Assembly (NCBI RefSeq): GCF_000003815.2
Contig: NC_049993.1
Coordinates: 19,358,043 to 19,422,042, forward strand
Direction: 5' to 3'
Length of the DNA: 64,000 nucleotides
Source of the DNA: Branchiostoma floridae
Taxonomy: Eukaryota > Chordata > Leptocardii > Amphioxiformes > Branchiostomatidae
In this document: positions 48,183 to 58,995 of the stretch, piece after piece
Layout of the letters: every line of letters begins with the position of its first letter
Position numbering within the stretch: position 1 is the first letter of the stretch
Program-made: the position numbers and the translations under genes
Notes under the pieces: model-generated
The model's input: only the letters and a program-made list of their open reading frames with translations
Databases searched by the model: none
What the model was told of the DNA's origin: nothing

Positions 48183-49336
48183 AGCCTCCGTTGCAGTGTT
48201 CGAACGGGGCTGGTTTTTATTTGGGGGGGGGGGGGGGGCGTTGGTTCACGATTTTCAACGTTGGCTACGTTCTCTTGGGGNNNNNNNNNNNNNNNNNNNN
48301 NNNNNNNNNNNNNNNNNNNNNNNNNNNNNNNNNNNNNNNNNNNNNNNNNNNNNNNNNNNNNNNNNNNNNNNNNNNNNNNNNNNNNNNNNNNNNNNNNNNN
48401 NNNNNNNNNNNNNNNNNNNNNNNNNNNNNNNNNNNNNNNNNNNNNNNNNNNNNNNNNNNNNNNNNNNNNNNNNNNNNNNNNNNNNNNNNNNNNNNNNNNN
48501 NNNNNNNNNNNNNNNNNNNNNNNNNNNNNNNNNNNNNNNNNNNNNNNNNNNNNNNNNNNNNNNNNNNNNNNNNNNNNNNNNNNNNNNNNNNNNNNNNNNN
48601 NNNNNNNNNNNNNNNNNNNNNNNNNNNNNNNNNNNNNNNNNNNNNNNNNNNNNNNNNNNNNNNNNNNNNNNNNNNNNNNNNNNNNNNNNNNNNNNNNNNN
48701 NNNNNNNNNNNNNNNNNNNNNNNNNNNNNNNNNNNNNNNNNNNNNNNNNNNNNNNNNNNNNNNNNNNNNNNNNNNNNNNNNNNNNNNNNNNNNNNNNNNN
48801 NNNNNNNNNNNNNNNNNNNNNNNNNNNNNNNNNNNNNNNNNNNNNNNNNNNNNNNNNNNNNNNNNNNNNNNNNNNNNNNNNNNNNNNNNNNNNNNNNNNN
48901 NNNNNNNNNNNNNNNNNNNNNNNNNNNNNNNNNNNNNNNNNNNNNNNNNNNNNNNNNNNNNNNNNNNNNNNNNNNNNNNNNNNNNNNNNNNNNNNNNNNN
49001 NNNNNNNNNNNNNNNNNNNNNNNNNNNNNNNNNNNNNNNNNNNNNNNNNNNNNNNNNNNNNNNNNNNNNNNNNNNNNNNNNNNNNNNNNNNNNNNNNNNN
49101 NNNNNNNNNNNNNNNNNNNNNNNNNNNNNNNNNNNNNNNNNNNNNNNNNNNNNNNNNNNNNNNNNNNNNNNNNNNNNNNNNNNNNNNNNNNNNNNNNNNN
49201 NNNNNNNNNNNNNNNNNNNNNNNNNNNNNATTTTCCCGGCACAAGAGAACCTAGCCAACATTGAAATTCGCGAACCAACGCCCCCCCCCCCCCCTAAAAT
49301 GAAAACCAGCCCCGTTCGAAGACTGCAACGGAGTCT
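48183..49336. repeat. Long inverted-repeat element around a 949-N gap
   Basis: Left arm 48183-48280 (CTCCGTTGCAGTGTTCGAAC, a G-run, CGTTGGTTCACGATTTTCAA) and right arm 49230-49336 are reverse complements over about 100 bp with few mismatches. N fills 48281-49229. Homopolymer G/C runs in both arms are at equivalent positions. The interior is unknown. Confidence 0.8.
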
Positions 49337-49911
49337 ACTTCTTTGTTCAGTTTATGAATACACTACTGCTTGTACAATGTGCATACGTGTAACTACAATA
49401 TGATGTTTAAATGTCCTAATGACTATCAATTTTGCAATCAATTTGTCGAATCAGTTTGGCAAAAATCTAAAATAAACAAATTTCATACCCCTTTGAAATA
49501 GTTATAACTTTTGTAAATTTCTTGCTTGTTCTTGTCTTATTATTAGGCTGTAAAAAGCATAATCTGTATTAAATGCTGGTCTTCTCAACTAAAATTACTT
49601 TGACATTTATTGAAGTACATTGTATGAGGATTTACTTTCGCGATAATGGCGTAAAGAAGATATCTGCAATATTTCAGGTTCACTGTGAGCACACAGAGTA
49701 CATTGCTAAAATACTTCATTGAAACACAGTCAAAGATCAGTGACTTGTTTTGTACTTGAAAAGTAGGTTCAGGACAGTCAAACTAACCATGTACTGGCCT
49801 TACTGGACCGGTGAAGTTTGAAACAAAAAACTTTTCAAACCCAGCCAACCCAGATGAACTTTCGTGTTAATGTATCCCATCTCTGTTGTATATACTAGGC
49901 TACATCTCGGT

Positions 49912-51252
49912 ATGTCTAACAAAGCGAGGAGGCTGCTGGTTCTTCTGCTGATCATCCTGGAGGAAGCTGGACCGACTAAAGCACAAGACTGCAGCAGCAG
50001 CTGTTCATCACGATGTATCTGCAGCAGCAGAGGCCTCAGTAGTGTTCCTCAGGACCTGCCTACAAGCATCACTCGCCTTAACTTAGAAGACAACGTCATT
50101 ACAAACTTAAGTCAGTCTGATTTCTTAAGGTACAGGAGCTTGACAGGATTAGATCTTGGTTCCAATCAGATCTCCATGATCCAGAACAAAACATTCCTCA
50201 ACTTAACAAACCTAACTAAACTGTACCTTATTGACAACCAATTAAATACTCTCCCAGCTGACATATTTGCTGGACTTGGTAATCTGCAGAACTTAAATCT
50301 TTACATGAACCAGTTAACTAGACTGCCAACTGGCATATTCGCAGGACTTGGTAATCTGCGGCGATTGAATCTTCACTTTAACCAGTTGACCAATCTGACA
50401 GCTGACACATTTGCAGGACTTCACAACCTGCGGAACTTAGGTCTTAACAGTAACCAGTTAACTAGCCTCCCAGATGACATATTTGCTGGACTTAATGACT
50501 TGCAGCAGTTGTGGCTTCATCAGAACAAGTTATCTAATCTCCCAGCTGACATATTTGAGGGACTCGGTCATCTGAAGACATTGTGGCTTAACAGTAATGA
50601 GCTAGCTGCTCTTCCAGCTGACATATTTGTGGGCCTGGGTAACCTTGAAAGCCTGGATCTCTCGTCAAACCAGTTAACTACTATCTCAGCGGGCATATTT
50701 GCGGGACTTAGTAATCTACAGATCTTGGACCTTCACTCAAACCAGTTACGTACTCTCCGACCTGACATATTTGTGGGACTGAGTAATCTGCAAGTGTTGT
50801 CCCTTTCGCGGAACCAGTTAACTACTCTCCCGGCGGACGCCTTTGTGGGGCTCGGTAACCTGGGGGAGCTGTATCTTTCCGGGAACCATTTTGAGACAAT
50901 GCCCCCTATGGCATATGACATTCTGGCTTCCATTCTTCATGTTAGGATTGACAACAATCCCTGGCAGTGTGACTGTAGGATGCTTCCCTTTAGGCAGAGG
51001 ATGAAAGGGGCTTACCTATATGAAGCCAAGATCTTATGCGCTGGGCCTGGTAATCTTACAGGGCAAAGCTTACGGAATGTTAATCCTGATGACCTGAACT
51101 GTAACGATACAGTCAGTACTGACTCTCCTTTCGTCACTCAACCGACAGATACAGAAAGTAATGCTGGCCCTGCTGGCAGTGGCATCACCATTCTTGCTAC
51201 GCTGTGCGTTTTTATTGGACTCTTCATTAATCCAATATTGCCTTGGCAGTAG
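49912..51252 (+). CDS. LRR receptor paralogue, tail truncated
   Basis: The chosen start (49912, MSNKARRLLVLLLIILEEAG) directly follows an intron acceptor TATACTAG|GCTACATC at 49898, as in the paralogue; an in-frame ATG at 49864 is intronic. It encodes 446 residues: signal peptide, LRRNT (CSSSCSSRCICSSRG), twelve 24-residue LRRs, LRRCT (NPWQCDC to DDLNC), and a TM that begins like the paralogue (LATLCVFIGLFI) but then shifts frame by a 2-nt difference and ends NPILPWQ-stop. The ectodomain is intact and could be displayed or secreted, but signalling tyrosines are lost. It resembles VLR/slit-type LRR proteins of amphioxus; the ligand is unknown. Confidence 0.85.
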   Translation: MSNKARRLLVLLLIILEEAGPTKAQDCSSSCSSRCICSSRGLSSVPQDLPTSITRLNLEDNVITNLSQSDFLRYRSLTGLDLGSNQISMIQNKTFLNLTNLTKLYLIDNQLNTLPADIFAGLGNLQNLNLYMNQLTRLPTGIFAGLGNLRRLNLHFNQLTNLTADTFAGLHNLRNLGLNSNQLTSLPDDIFAGLNDLQQLWLHQNKLSNLPADIFEGLGHLKTLWLNSNELAALPADIFVGLGNLESLDLSSNQLTTISAGIFAGLSNLQILDLHSNQLRTLRPDIFVGLSNLQVLSLSRNQLTTLPADAFVGLGNLGELYLSGNHFETMPPMAYDILASILHVRIDNNPWQCDCRMLPFRQRMKGAYLYEAKILCAGPGNLTGQSLRNVNPDDLNCNDTVSTDSPFVTQPTDTESNAGPAGSGITILATLCVFIGLFINPILPWQ

Positions 51253-51269
51253 CACGGGCGCACGTGTAT

Positions 51270-51474
51270 TAGGCTTAGGTCACATTTTTCAAACCGGGGC
51301 CCGGCCGGGCAGTTTTCGGGTGCCAAAGAATAACATAAAATGCATCGAAATACGCAAAATGTTAAAATAAGATTCACGGGCATAATTTGTGTATATTTCT
51401 AGGTATACATCGTAATTTGTCGTTTCTTAAAACATCCCGGCCGGGCCCCGGTTTTGAAATGTGACCTATTCCTA
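51270..51474. repeat. Complete MITE, GTCACATTTTTCAAACCGG family
   Basis: Ends TAGGCTTAGGTCACATTT and, complemented, TAGGAATAGGTCACATTT continue into AAACCGGGGCCCGGCCGGG on both sides: about 39-bp inverted repeats around 125 bp. It is inserted just after the stop of LRR gene 2, between sequences that are contiguous in gene 1. Confidence 0.85.
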
Positions 51475-51690
51475 AGCGGAACACAAATACCACATACAGG
51501 CGTGTCCAGTGGTAATAACCAGATAAGGCTTCACACACAGTTACAAAAAACGCAGATATCCTTGACAAAGTCAACCCTAAACATCACATCCTGGTACAGA
51601 AGAGAGTCAGTGTATCTACACTGAGTGCCCTTGAATAGGAGTCCCGACACCTCTAACCAGTAAAGAATAACAAGTCGAAGGTTTAATATT
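51475..51690 (+). pseudogene. Remnant of the LRR cytoplasmic tail and 3' UTR
   Basis: TCCAGTGGTAATAACC, ACACACAGTTAC and TGGTACAGAAGAGAGTCAG match tail codons of gene 1 (41605-41700). The sequence then jumps to GACACCTCTAACCAGTAAAG, the 3' UTR of gene 1 (42344). About 600 bp encoding the tyrosine motifs is deleted. Confidence 0.8.
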
Positions 51691-51706
51691 ATGGACGATT
51701 ACAGAG

Positions 51707-51898
51707 TACTGTAAATGTATTTAAGTTCGCGGGGATTAAATTTCGCGGTAGCGGGAAAAAGGACTTTTCTCGGTGGATTTAACTGCAGTCTAATACCATA
51801 ATAGAAAAATATTCGCGGTGGTTTTAAGTTTGCGATGAAGTGGTCACCGCGAAAACCGCGAACATTAATCCACCGCAAACACTTCTGCATTTACAGTA
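51707..51898. repeat. MITE, TACTGTAAATG family
   Basis: TACTGTAAATG at 51707 and its complement CATTTACAGTA ending at 51898, with TTCGCGGTGG/CCACCGCGAA-type subterminal repeats. A related element is at 5642. Confidence 0.85.
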
Positions 51899-52110
51899 TG
51901 TGGATGAAGAGGTATCCCTATCAATGTACAAATCAATTAAATGCTTACATTTAGAGTAAAAAGCACCTGGCCAAAGGTTTGACTCCACTCCATAAAGCTG
52001 ACCGACATTTCATGCAAAAATGGATCCTTTTCTTGTGAATTAGCCATTTCTGTGATTATATGTATGTACCCAAGCAAAGATGTCACAACAGCGATTTGGG
52101 ATTTTGTGTA

Positions 52111-52431
52111 AAGCTAAGGGCACAACCCGCCGTACGTGCTGTCTACGTGCCAAAACGTGGGCAATCTTTTTTGATCCGTAAGTGGCAAGTACCGCCTCCG
52201 TTGGGAACTCGAAGGGAATCCGACGGATTTTGGAGCACGCAGACCGTAGAACTTTACGTGCAGGCAGAACTTTGTCTGCCATCGGGCTGCGGATTCACCC
52301 ACCGTACGTGCCAGTACGGGCGACGTGCCTGCCCTGTACAGCCTGGACGTTGTCAGAAATACGTGGCGGACGTGGCCTCACCAAACAACGTACTGACAAA
52401 CTGCACGTACGGCGGGTTGTGACTTTAGCTT
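52111..52431. repeat. MITE, ACAACCCGCCGTACGTGC family
   Basis: Terminal inverted repeats of about 29 bp (AAGCTAAGGGCACAACCCGC on the left; complement of GCGGGTTGTGACTTTAGCTT on the right) enclose about 260 bp rich in TACGTG/CACGTA motifs. Confidence 0.8.
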
Positions 52432-53084
52432 AAGCTTTATACATTTCAGAAGCCGTAGCACTTACCACATGTCAAGATGTCAGGGATAGTTTGATTACTT
52501 AGTATGTGTTGTATGTAGCACATATTGTAGTTCAAGGGCTTTTGCAGAGACTAAGTTCTTAGGAAGAACTTCACTGTATTTATAATCGTATGATACTTTT
52601 GTATGACACTGACGACTTCAATGTGATAATGGATACTTTATTACCATTATGATTAGTGAGTTAAACTCCATAAATAACATACAAGTGTTTGAAAAACTAC
52701 AGTGTATATTCCTGGTGAAAAATCTTGCTTGGACGATGTAAATCATAACTAACAGTGAGGTGAGTAATCTAAAATAGACTGGCGTCTTACTTTGTCAAAA
52801 CTGTAGCAGAGGAGTGGATATTCAATATATTTTCACAACAAGTGTAATATTTGCAGATGCGTTTGCATGTGAGTGTTGTTGCTTGTATATCTGTGGGCAG
52901 CCAACACCAGTCTTGCTGCCTGGCTGGCAAATGGAGCTTATTTTCATATTTTCAATAAATTCTAAATACTGAGGATATATCCAGTGGTCTCCAGCCTCCC
53001 CGTGCCTGAGTAGCTGGTGTGTTACTCTGTATATGGGTCAGTTGTAAGATAAAGTGTGACCAGTCCATAGGATAAAGTGCCTGT

Positions 53085-53648
53085 CGCCATCCACACACAG
53101 GTAAACACACCTGTCCTTGGTGCTGAACACCATCCACATACAAGTAAACACACCTGCCCTTGGTGCTGACCACCATTCACACACAAACACACCTGTCCAT
53201 GGTGCTAAACACCATCCACACACAAGTAAACACACCTGTCCTTGGTGCTGAACACCATCCACACACAGGTAAACACACCTGTCCTTGGTGCTTAACACCA
53301 TCCATACACAAGTATACACACCTGGCCTTGGTGCTGAACACAATCCACACACAGGTTAACACACCTATCCCTGGTGCTGAACACCATCCACACACAAGCC
53401 AGCACACCTGTTCCTGAACACCGTCCACACACAGGTAAACACACCTATCCCTGGTGCTGAACACCATCCACACACAAGCCAGCACACCTGTTCCTGAACA
53501 CCGTCCACACACAGGTAAACACACCTATCCCTGGTGCTGAACACCATCCACACACAAGTAAGCACACCTGTCCCTGAACACCGTCCACACACAGGTAAAC
53601 ACACCTGTCCCTGGTGCTGAACACCATCCACACACAAGTAAACACCAG
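53085..53648 (+). repeat. ~42-bp minisatellite after LRR gene 2
   Basis: About 13 units of CACACAGGTAAACACACCTG TCCTTGGTGCTGAACACCATC, matching the array at 43586-44105 and preceded by the same AAGTGT.ACCAG.TCATAGG flank. A shorter variant unit (CCTGTTCCTGAACACCGTCC) alternates in the second half, forming a higher-order repeat. Confidence 0.93.
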
Positions 53649-54557
53649 GGTTGGTTCGACAACCTTTAATATGATATTCTTTAAAACTTGATATAACTCC
53701 ACATTTTCATTTTTGTTTCTTTTTCATCTTATGTACGACTGTATCAATGACCTAAAGTCAACTTATAAGTAGCAAAGACAGCATCAATATACAAGCATAG
53801 CTGAAATCTAGACCTTTGCAAACGATGATCTCTCTTGGTGCGAAAAAAAACGTGTCTACAGCACTCGGGTCAGATAGTTGAAGAAGACAGACAGACTCGG
53901 TCGAAACAATTCCGGTGAGTCAAATGTCTAGAGTTGAAGACTTTAGATTATTTTTCTCATTATGAAACTATTCTGGTTGTTTCTATACTATTCAAGTTGC
54001 AACAGAATAAAGCTTTATTTCTGTATTATACTCAGCCTATAGCTCTTCCGACCGCGTTCCTCAGACCTTGCCTGTATTTTCACCTACATTTTCACCTCCC
54101 TTGACACGATTCACTTTAATTATCGTATTTTGTATCTCCTATACACTCAAACGGGCCTGTATGACTCCCGGCTCCTGTAGCTTTGGAGAGTCGAAACCTA
54201 GTTCGCATTGAGCGAGTTTCTTTTTTTCTGTACACGTGGCAATATACTAGTTATTTGCCTTTCCCTCGCGGACTAGCTTGGTAACCATCTCCACCGGCCG
54301 GTGTAGGGGTGTTTTCCCGGCCCCAGTGATACTCGACATAGGCCTTTTTCTGACAGCCTATCTGATCTCTATTTTATCTTTCCAGCCGACCTTGCCTTTA
54401 TTACTGCTGTCCCGTAGTGAACTAACTGAAACCAACACCGTACAAAATCCCAGGCGTGCGCTGATAAACTGGGCGGGCGTGCAACACTCCCTGCACCGAA
54501 GAGACACCGAGGAGCTCCCGATGAGATGGTCACTGGGCTACTCGCGGACCGGCCCGT
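53649..54557. other. Intergenic, no clear feature
   Basis: This contains the 3' flank of the minus-strand myozenin-like gene. Plus-strand frames near 54278-54790 are shadows of its last exon. Confidence 0.5.
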
Positions 54558-57500
54558 CTATAGCTCCTCCGACTCGGGTAAGCCCACCAGGTCGGCAGGG
54601 ATCTGCAGCTGGGACCGCTCCTGGAGGATCGCCTTCACCACGTTCGGGTCGGGCCGCCACACGTCCGCCTCCGTGTCGATGTGTCTCACGGCGAACATCC
54701 CGCGGGACGCCGCCTCCGCCTCCGTCATCTCACGGTACGTCTCCGAGCCCTCCACCGCGAACCACCTGGAACAGAGAGGACGCACGATGATTGGAGGAGG
54801 GGGCAGTGTTACAGATAAGAGGAACGCTGATTGGAGGAGGGGGATAGTGTACAGAAAGGACGCACGCTGATTGGAGGAGGGGGGTAGTGTAACAGAAAGG
54901 ACGCACGCTGATTGGAGGAGGGGGATAGTGTAACAGAAAGGACGAACGCTGATTGGAGGAGGGAGATAGTGTAACAGAAAGGACGCACGCTGATTGGAGG
55001 GGGGATAGTGTAACAGAAAGGACGCACGCTGATTGGAGGAGGGGGATAGTGTAACAGAAAGGACGCACGATGATTGGAGGAGGGAGATAGTGTAACAGAA
55101 AGGACGAACGCTGATTGGAGGAGGGGGATAGTGTAACAGAAAGGACGCACGCTGATTGGAGGGGGGATAGTGTAACAGAAAGGACGTACGCTGATTGGAG
55201 GGGAGAGAGTGTAACAGAAAGGACGCACGCTGATTGGAGGGGGGGATAGTGTAACAGAAAGGACGCACGCTGATTGGAGGAGGGGGATAGTGTAACAGAT
55301 AGGATGTACGCTGATTGGAGGGGAGATAGTGTAACAGAAAGGACGCACGCTGATTGGAGGGGGGATAGTGTAACAGAAAGGACGCACGCTGATTGGAGGA
55401 GGGGATAGTGTTACAGAAATGACACAGGCTGATTGGAGGGGGGGATAGTGTAACAGAAAGGACGCACGCTGATTGGAGGAGGGGGATAGTGTAACAGAAA
55501 TGACACAGGCTGATTGGAGGAGGGGGATAGTGTAACAGAAAGGACGCACGCTGATTGGAGGAGGGGGATAGTGATCTATGCCTTCATAAACCCGTCACTG
55601 TTTGAAGTATATTGTGGTAACAAACAGACAAAAGTTACACACCCCTTCGCCGTGCGGTTGAAGTCCTTGTAGTTCGGCAGCTCCCCCCGCTCATCCGGGC
55701 TCACTTTCTCCAGGTGGAAGCCCGAGCCGTACGCCCCGTCCCCGACGCCACCGCCATCTCCCGCGAACGCCCCGCCATCACCGGCGCCTCCTCTCCCACC
55801 GCCGGCGGCGCTCCCTCGCTTCTCATCCGCCGCGCCCATCACGGCCTGCACGGCGCCGACCTGAACAAAAAACAAACCGTGCCATAAATCTATATACATA
55901 GCTATGGAACACACTGCCACCACATCGCTGGCCAGTCTTTCAAACTTCAATAGACAATCCATCATTTGTAAATGAGACTTATAACTTTATGAGACTTTGT
56001 TTGAAAATCCATTAGTGACGTGCCCTCGGGCACGCCACCTGGGCTTCATGACAAACAGTGACGTACATAAAAAACATCAAATATTAACATACATTTAATT
56101 AAACAGACAAACAAACAAACAAACCGTCTCCGGCTGGTCGCCCATCATCCCCTTCTCCAGGTAGGTGGCGAACGGCGCGCCGCGCTTCCTCAGGTGAGTG
56201 AAGGCGGGTTCGACGTCCCCGGACGTCTGCATGGCGGCGCTCCACGGCGTCATCGGAGCCTTCGGGATCACCTGGGAGAGATTCAAAACACGAAACACAT
56301 TTCATTTCAGCAGAACAACACTTCCTGGCACCACTAGAGAAATAGTCAATTTACTTCTATCATGTTCTTACTTCTAATCTGTCTACCTGGCCAATATATA
56401 CAATGCTATGCAAAAGAGAAATCGCGCCATAACAATGTGAAACGCATCATGAAATTATATCATGTATTGAGTAATGATGTTAGATCAGTGCAAGTCATGT
56501 AGATAGTATGTAGTTGTTGACATCGACAATACGTGTTATTTGTCATACACTGTACCAAATACAAACTTTGACGTTGTCTGACTTTGTCCTTGTCTTTCAA
56601 TTCACAACCCTTGCTTTATTTCCACAGACGTTTCAGTGACCGTCTGTCACCTTCCTCAAGGCAATGCTGACTGGTTCACATTGTACTGCAGCGATAGGTG
56701 TCGCTGCTTACAGATGCGGTCCCAGTGCACAGAATATCACTGTATTTGTATCACACATCTGTTCGCAGTGACACCTACAGCTGCAGTGCAATTTGAACCA
56801 TTTCTACGGTCCGCTTTTTGTATGTTGGAAATTACAATTCAATCCAGAATGACATTTACCAACGAAGACAAATTTTCACGTTAAAATTTTTGTCCTGAAG
56901 ACGTTTTCATGACTGAGATAGAATGTGAGAAAGAAATCACCTTCCCGCCTGGCTTCTTCTGCGGCATGGCTGGGGTAGGCTCTGCTGTCGGCTCGGGCTC
57001 CTCCTTGAACTGTTTGCCGTAGTACGGCAGGACCTCCGTCGGAGGGACGTAGATGAGCGACAGCCAGGGTTTGAAGCTGCGGATGTCCTCCTTGGAAAGG
57101 GAAATTAAAAAGTGAAAGTGATATCGATCCAGTTCAGCTCAGTTTTACAGATTTACTTTTTACAGGTTCATTGCATCGCTGAAATCCTCTCAGCTCTTTC
57201 CAACAAACACGGTGATAATTCCAGTATCGTACATGTGCGGTGAAAAAAACAGCCGGAATCGAACTCACGACTTCTAGATACAGAAACCGGACCACTATTA
57301 AACCACTTAGCACGATACCAGACCCTACGCCCGATCTCCAAATTACATCTACTTCCTTCTATACATCTATCGTGCAGGGTCTAACCAAGGGAGCCTGTTG
57401 TAGAATTTCCTGGGGGCATGTTGGCTCTTGAGCCGATGAGTTGGCCTGTGTAGCCCCTGGGAACAGTCTGACATCCGGGCTGGTAATTATTTGCAAATAA

Positions 57501-58995
57501 AAAAATAAAAACATTATAACCACTGGACTATTGACCTACCTTTGAGAACTGCACGACGCGCTTCTGTCGCCTCTTGTACAGCTCGGCGCCCTTCCCGCCC
57601 TCCGCCGTCTTGCCGTACGTCCGGTCGTGCATGGTGGACTTGCGAGCCACTGTTGTGGAGAATAAAAGATTGCAGAAAAATTGGTACCGTGTTAAGCAGT
57701 TCGTGCATTCGATCGGTCGCGATTTTTGCGATAATACGCGCCCGGTTTAACGTCTTGCCGTACGTCCTGTCGCCAAAGAGACGGGTGGGTCACTAGAAAA
57801 AATTATCAAGAAACTGGTGTCGTGTGATGCATTTCATGTCTTTGAGACGCAGGCAGTTGAATCAATGCAAGATGACATTGTGGACTGGTATTGTATCGAG
57901 TACCACTTTTGTAGAAATAAAAGATACACAACAGTGGCAACACGGACCTATCCCCAGCTTCCTCCTGTTGAGCTCGTGCCCCGACCTAGCGGCGGAGTCT
58001 CCGGCCAGCGCGTCGGTCCCACCTGGCATCCCGCCTCCGCCGGGCTGCGCCTGGGGAACGGTGAAGTACGGTACGGTAAATGGGTCGCTCAGGGAGCATA
58101 GGGTGCATAGGGAGGCGCCAATCTTAGTTTCAATAGCCCTTTGGCCACACAACGTTGTGCAATCACTATAGCAGGGAGGTACTTAGTAGTCTACTGATAC
58201 GTGATAGTGATGTGTGTGTTCAACTGTCTTACTCAAAGGTATACGTAGCGGATGTGGCAAGGAGTCAAAGACTAGTGTAGTCGACGCTACCTGAACGGTC
58301 TGACCGTTTTTACAATCATCTCCAGTTGCTTGATCATGACTAACTGCTATTTGAAGCGCTTTGTATTTGTACAGGTTAAGTGACATTGTATTTACCCGTT
58401 CCTGCATGTCCACCGGCCTGTCCTCCTCCGTCGGCGTGACGTACTCTCCCCCCAGCGGGCCGCCCAGCTCCTTCTGCCCGCCCAGCCCGAGCATCCTGTC
58501 GTAGTCCGCCCGGTTCATGGGCGGGCCGGACGGCGGCGGGGCCCCGGCGGCAGCAAGCGCCGCCTCCGCCGCCCGCCTCGCTGCCTCCTCCTCGGCGGCC
58601 AGCCGGGCATCGCGCTCCATCTTCCGCCGGTTGAGCTCGTCCCAGTCGATGTCTATGACCGGCAGCATGTCCCCGTCGGTGGGGATCCCCCATACAGAGG
58701 CGTCGTAAACCCCTTCATAGCCTTCCGGGGCCTTCCACTGCGAGCCGAGCTCGGAGTCGTACTGCACGTCTCCCGGCTGCCACACGTTCCGCTGGAAACC
58801 GTAGTCCTTACTCCGGATGTACATGGACGCCGCCGCCGACGAGCTCGTACCGGACTGCGCCTGCAGCGCCGGCGGGGCCTCCTCCTCTGTAGGCCCGAAG
58901 CCCGGCTGCCAGACGTGCCGCCGGTACTGCACCTTCTGGTACTTGAAGTCCGGCTTGCCAAGGATGGCTTCCACGGGCATCACCTGGGCCGTCAT
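54558..58995 (-). CDS. Myozenin/FATZ-like Z-disc protein candidate
   Basis: Seven exons on the minus strand: 58995-58396, 58050-57948, 57649-57540, 57090-56941, 56271-56125, 55860-55643 and 54765-54558. Phases agree, giving 511 residues. The start has a strong context (GTCACCATGA). No signal or TM. Exon 1 repeats a VWQPG motif (28-32, 71-75) and has an Ala/Glu-rich helix (121-150). Residues 252-269 read GGKGAELYKRRQKRVVQF, resembling the GS.MFKLRQ.RVEKF block of myozenins and related synaptopodin motifs. Near 435-445 FNRTAKGW resembles the FNRTPIPW block. The C-terminus ESEEL fits the E-[ST]-[DE]-[DE]-[VL] PDZ ligand that myozenins, myotilin and palladin use to bind Enigma-family PDZ domains. 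The family assignment is by motif only; a sarcomeric role is inferred. It is GC-rich, unlike the neighbouring DNA. Confidence 0.83.
54781..55575. repeat. ~40-bp intronic minisatellite x~20
   Basis: Unit GAAAGGACGCACGCTGATTG GAGGAGGGGGATAGTGTAACA with small length changes in the G-run. It fills most of the last intron of the myozenin-like gene and reaches to within 16 bp of the last exon's acceptor (54766-54767). Confidence 0.95.
56570..56770 (+). repeat. Dispersed repeat (CGTTTC.G.GACCGTCTGTCACC family)
   Basis: ACAGACGTTTCAGTGACCGTCTGTCACCTTCCTCA and GATGCGGTCCCA match 600-660 and 811-824. It sits in intron 4 of the myozenin-like gene. Confidence 0.6.
57236..57320 (-). repeat. tRNA-derived SINE head
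   Basis: Minus strand: GCTAAGTGGTTTAATAGTGG (A-box-like, diverged) and GTCGTGAGTTCGATTCCGGC (B box). It lies in intron 3. Confidence 0.55.

Noticed and set aside
48122-49403. Open frames of 330-380 codons
   Set aside because: They span the 949-N gap; the readable ends are the arms of an inverted repeat.
49864-49911. ATG at 49864 as the start of LRR gene 2
   Set aside because: An intron acceptor at 49898 shared with the paralogue lies downstream, and the signal peptide starts at 49912.
53038-53702. Repeat-peptide frames on both strands
   Set aside because: Translation of the same minisatellite; period and composition explain them.
54278-54790. 170-codon plus-strand frame
   Set aside because: It is antisense to the GC-rich last exon of the myozenin-like gene, a shadow of real coding sequence.
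54809-55549. 246-codon repetitive frame (LLQSACVLSVTLSP-type)
   Set aside because: The intronic minisatellite stays open by chance; the real exon ends at 54765 on the minus strand.
58376-58961. Arg/Gly/Ala-rich frames overlapping exon 1 of the myozenin-like gene
   Set aside because: Off-frame readings of GC-rich coding DNA; only the 58995 frame has a good start context and matching splice phases.
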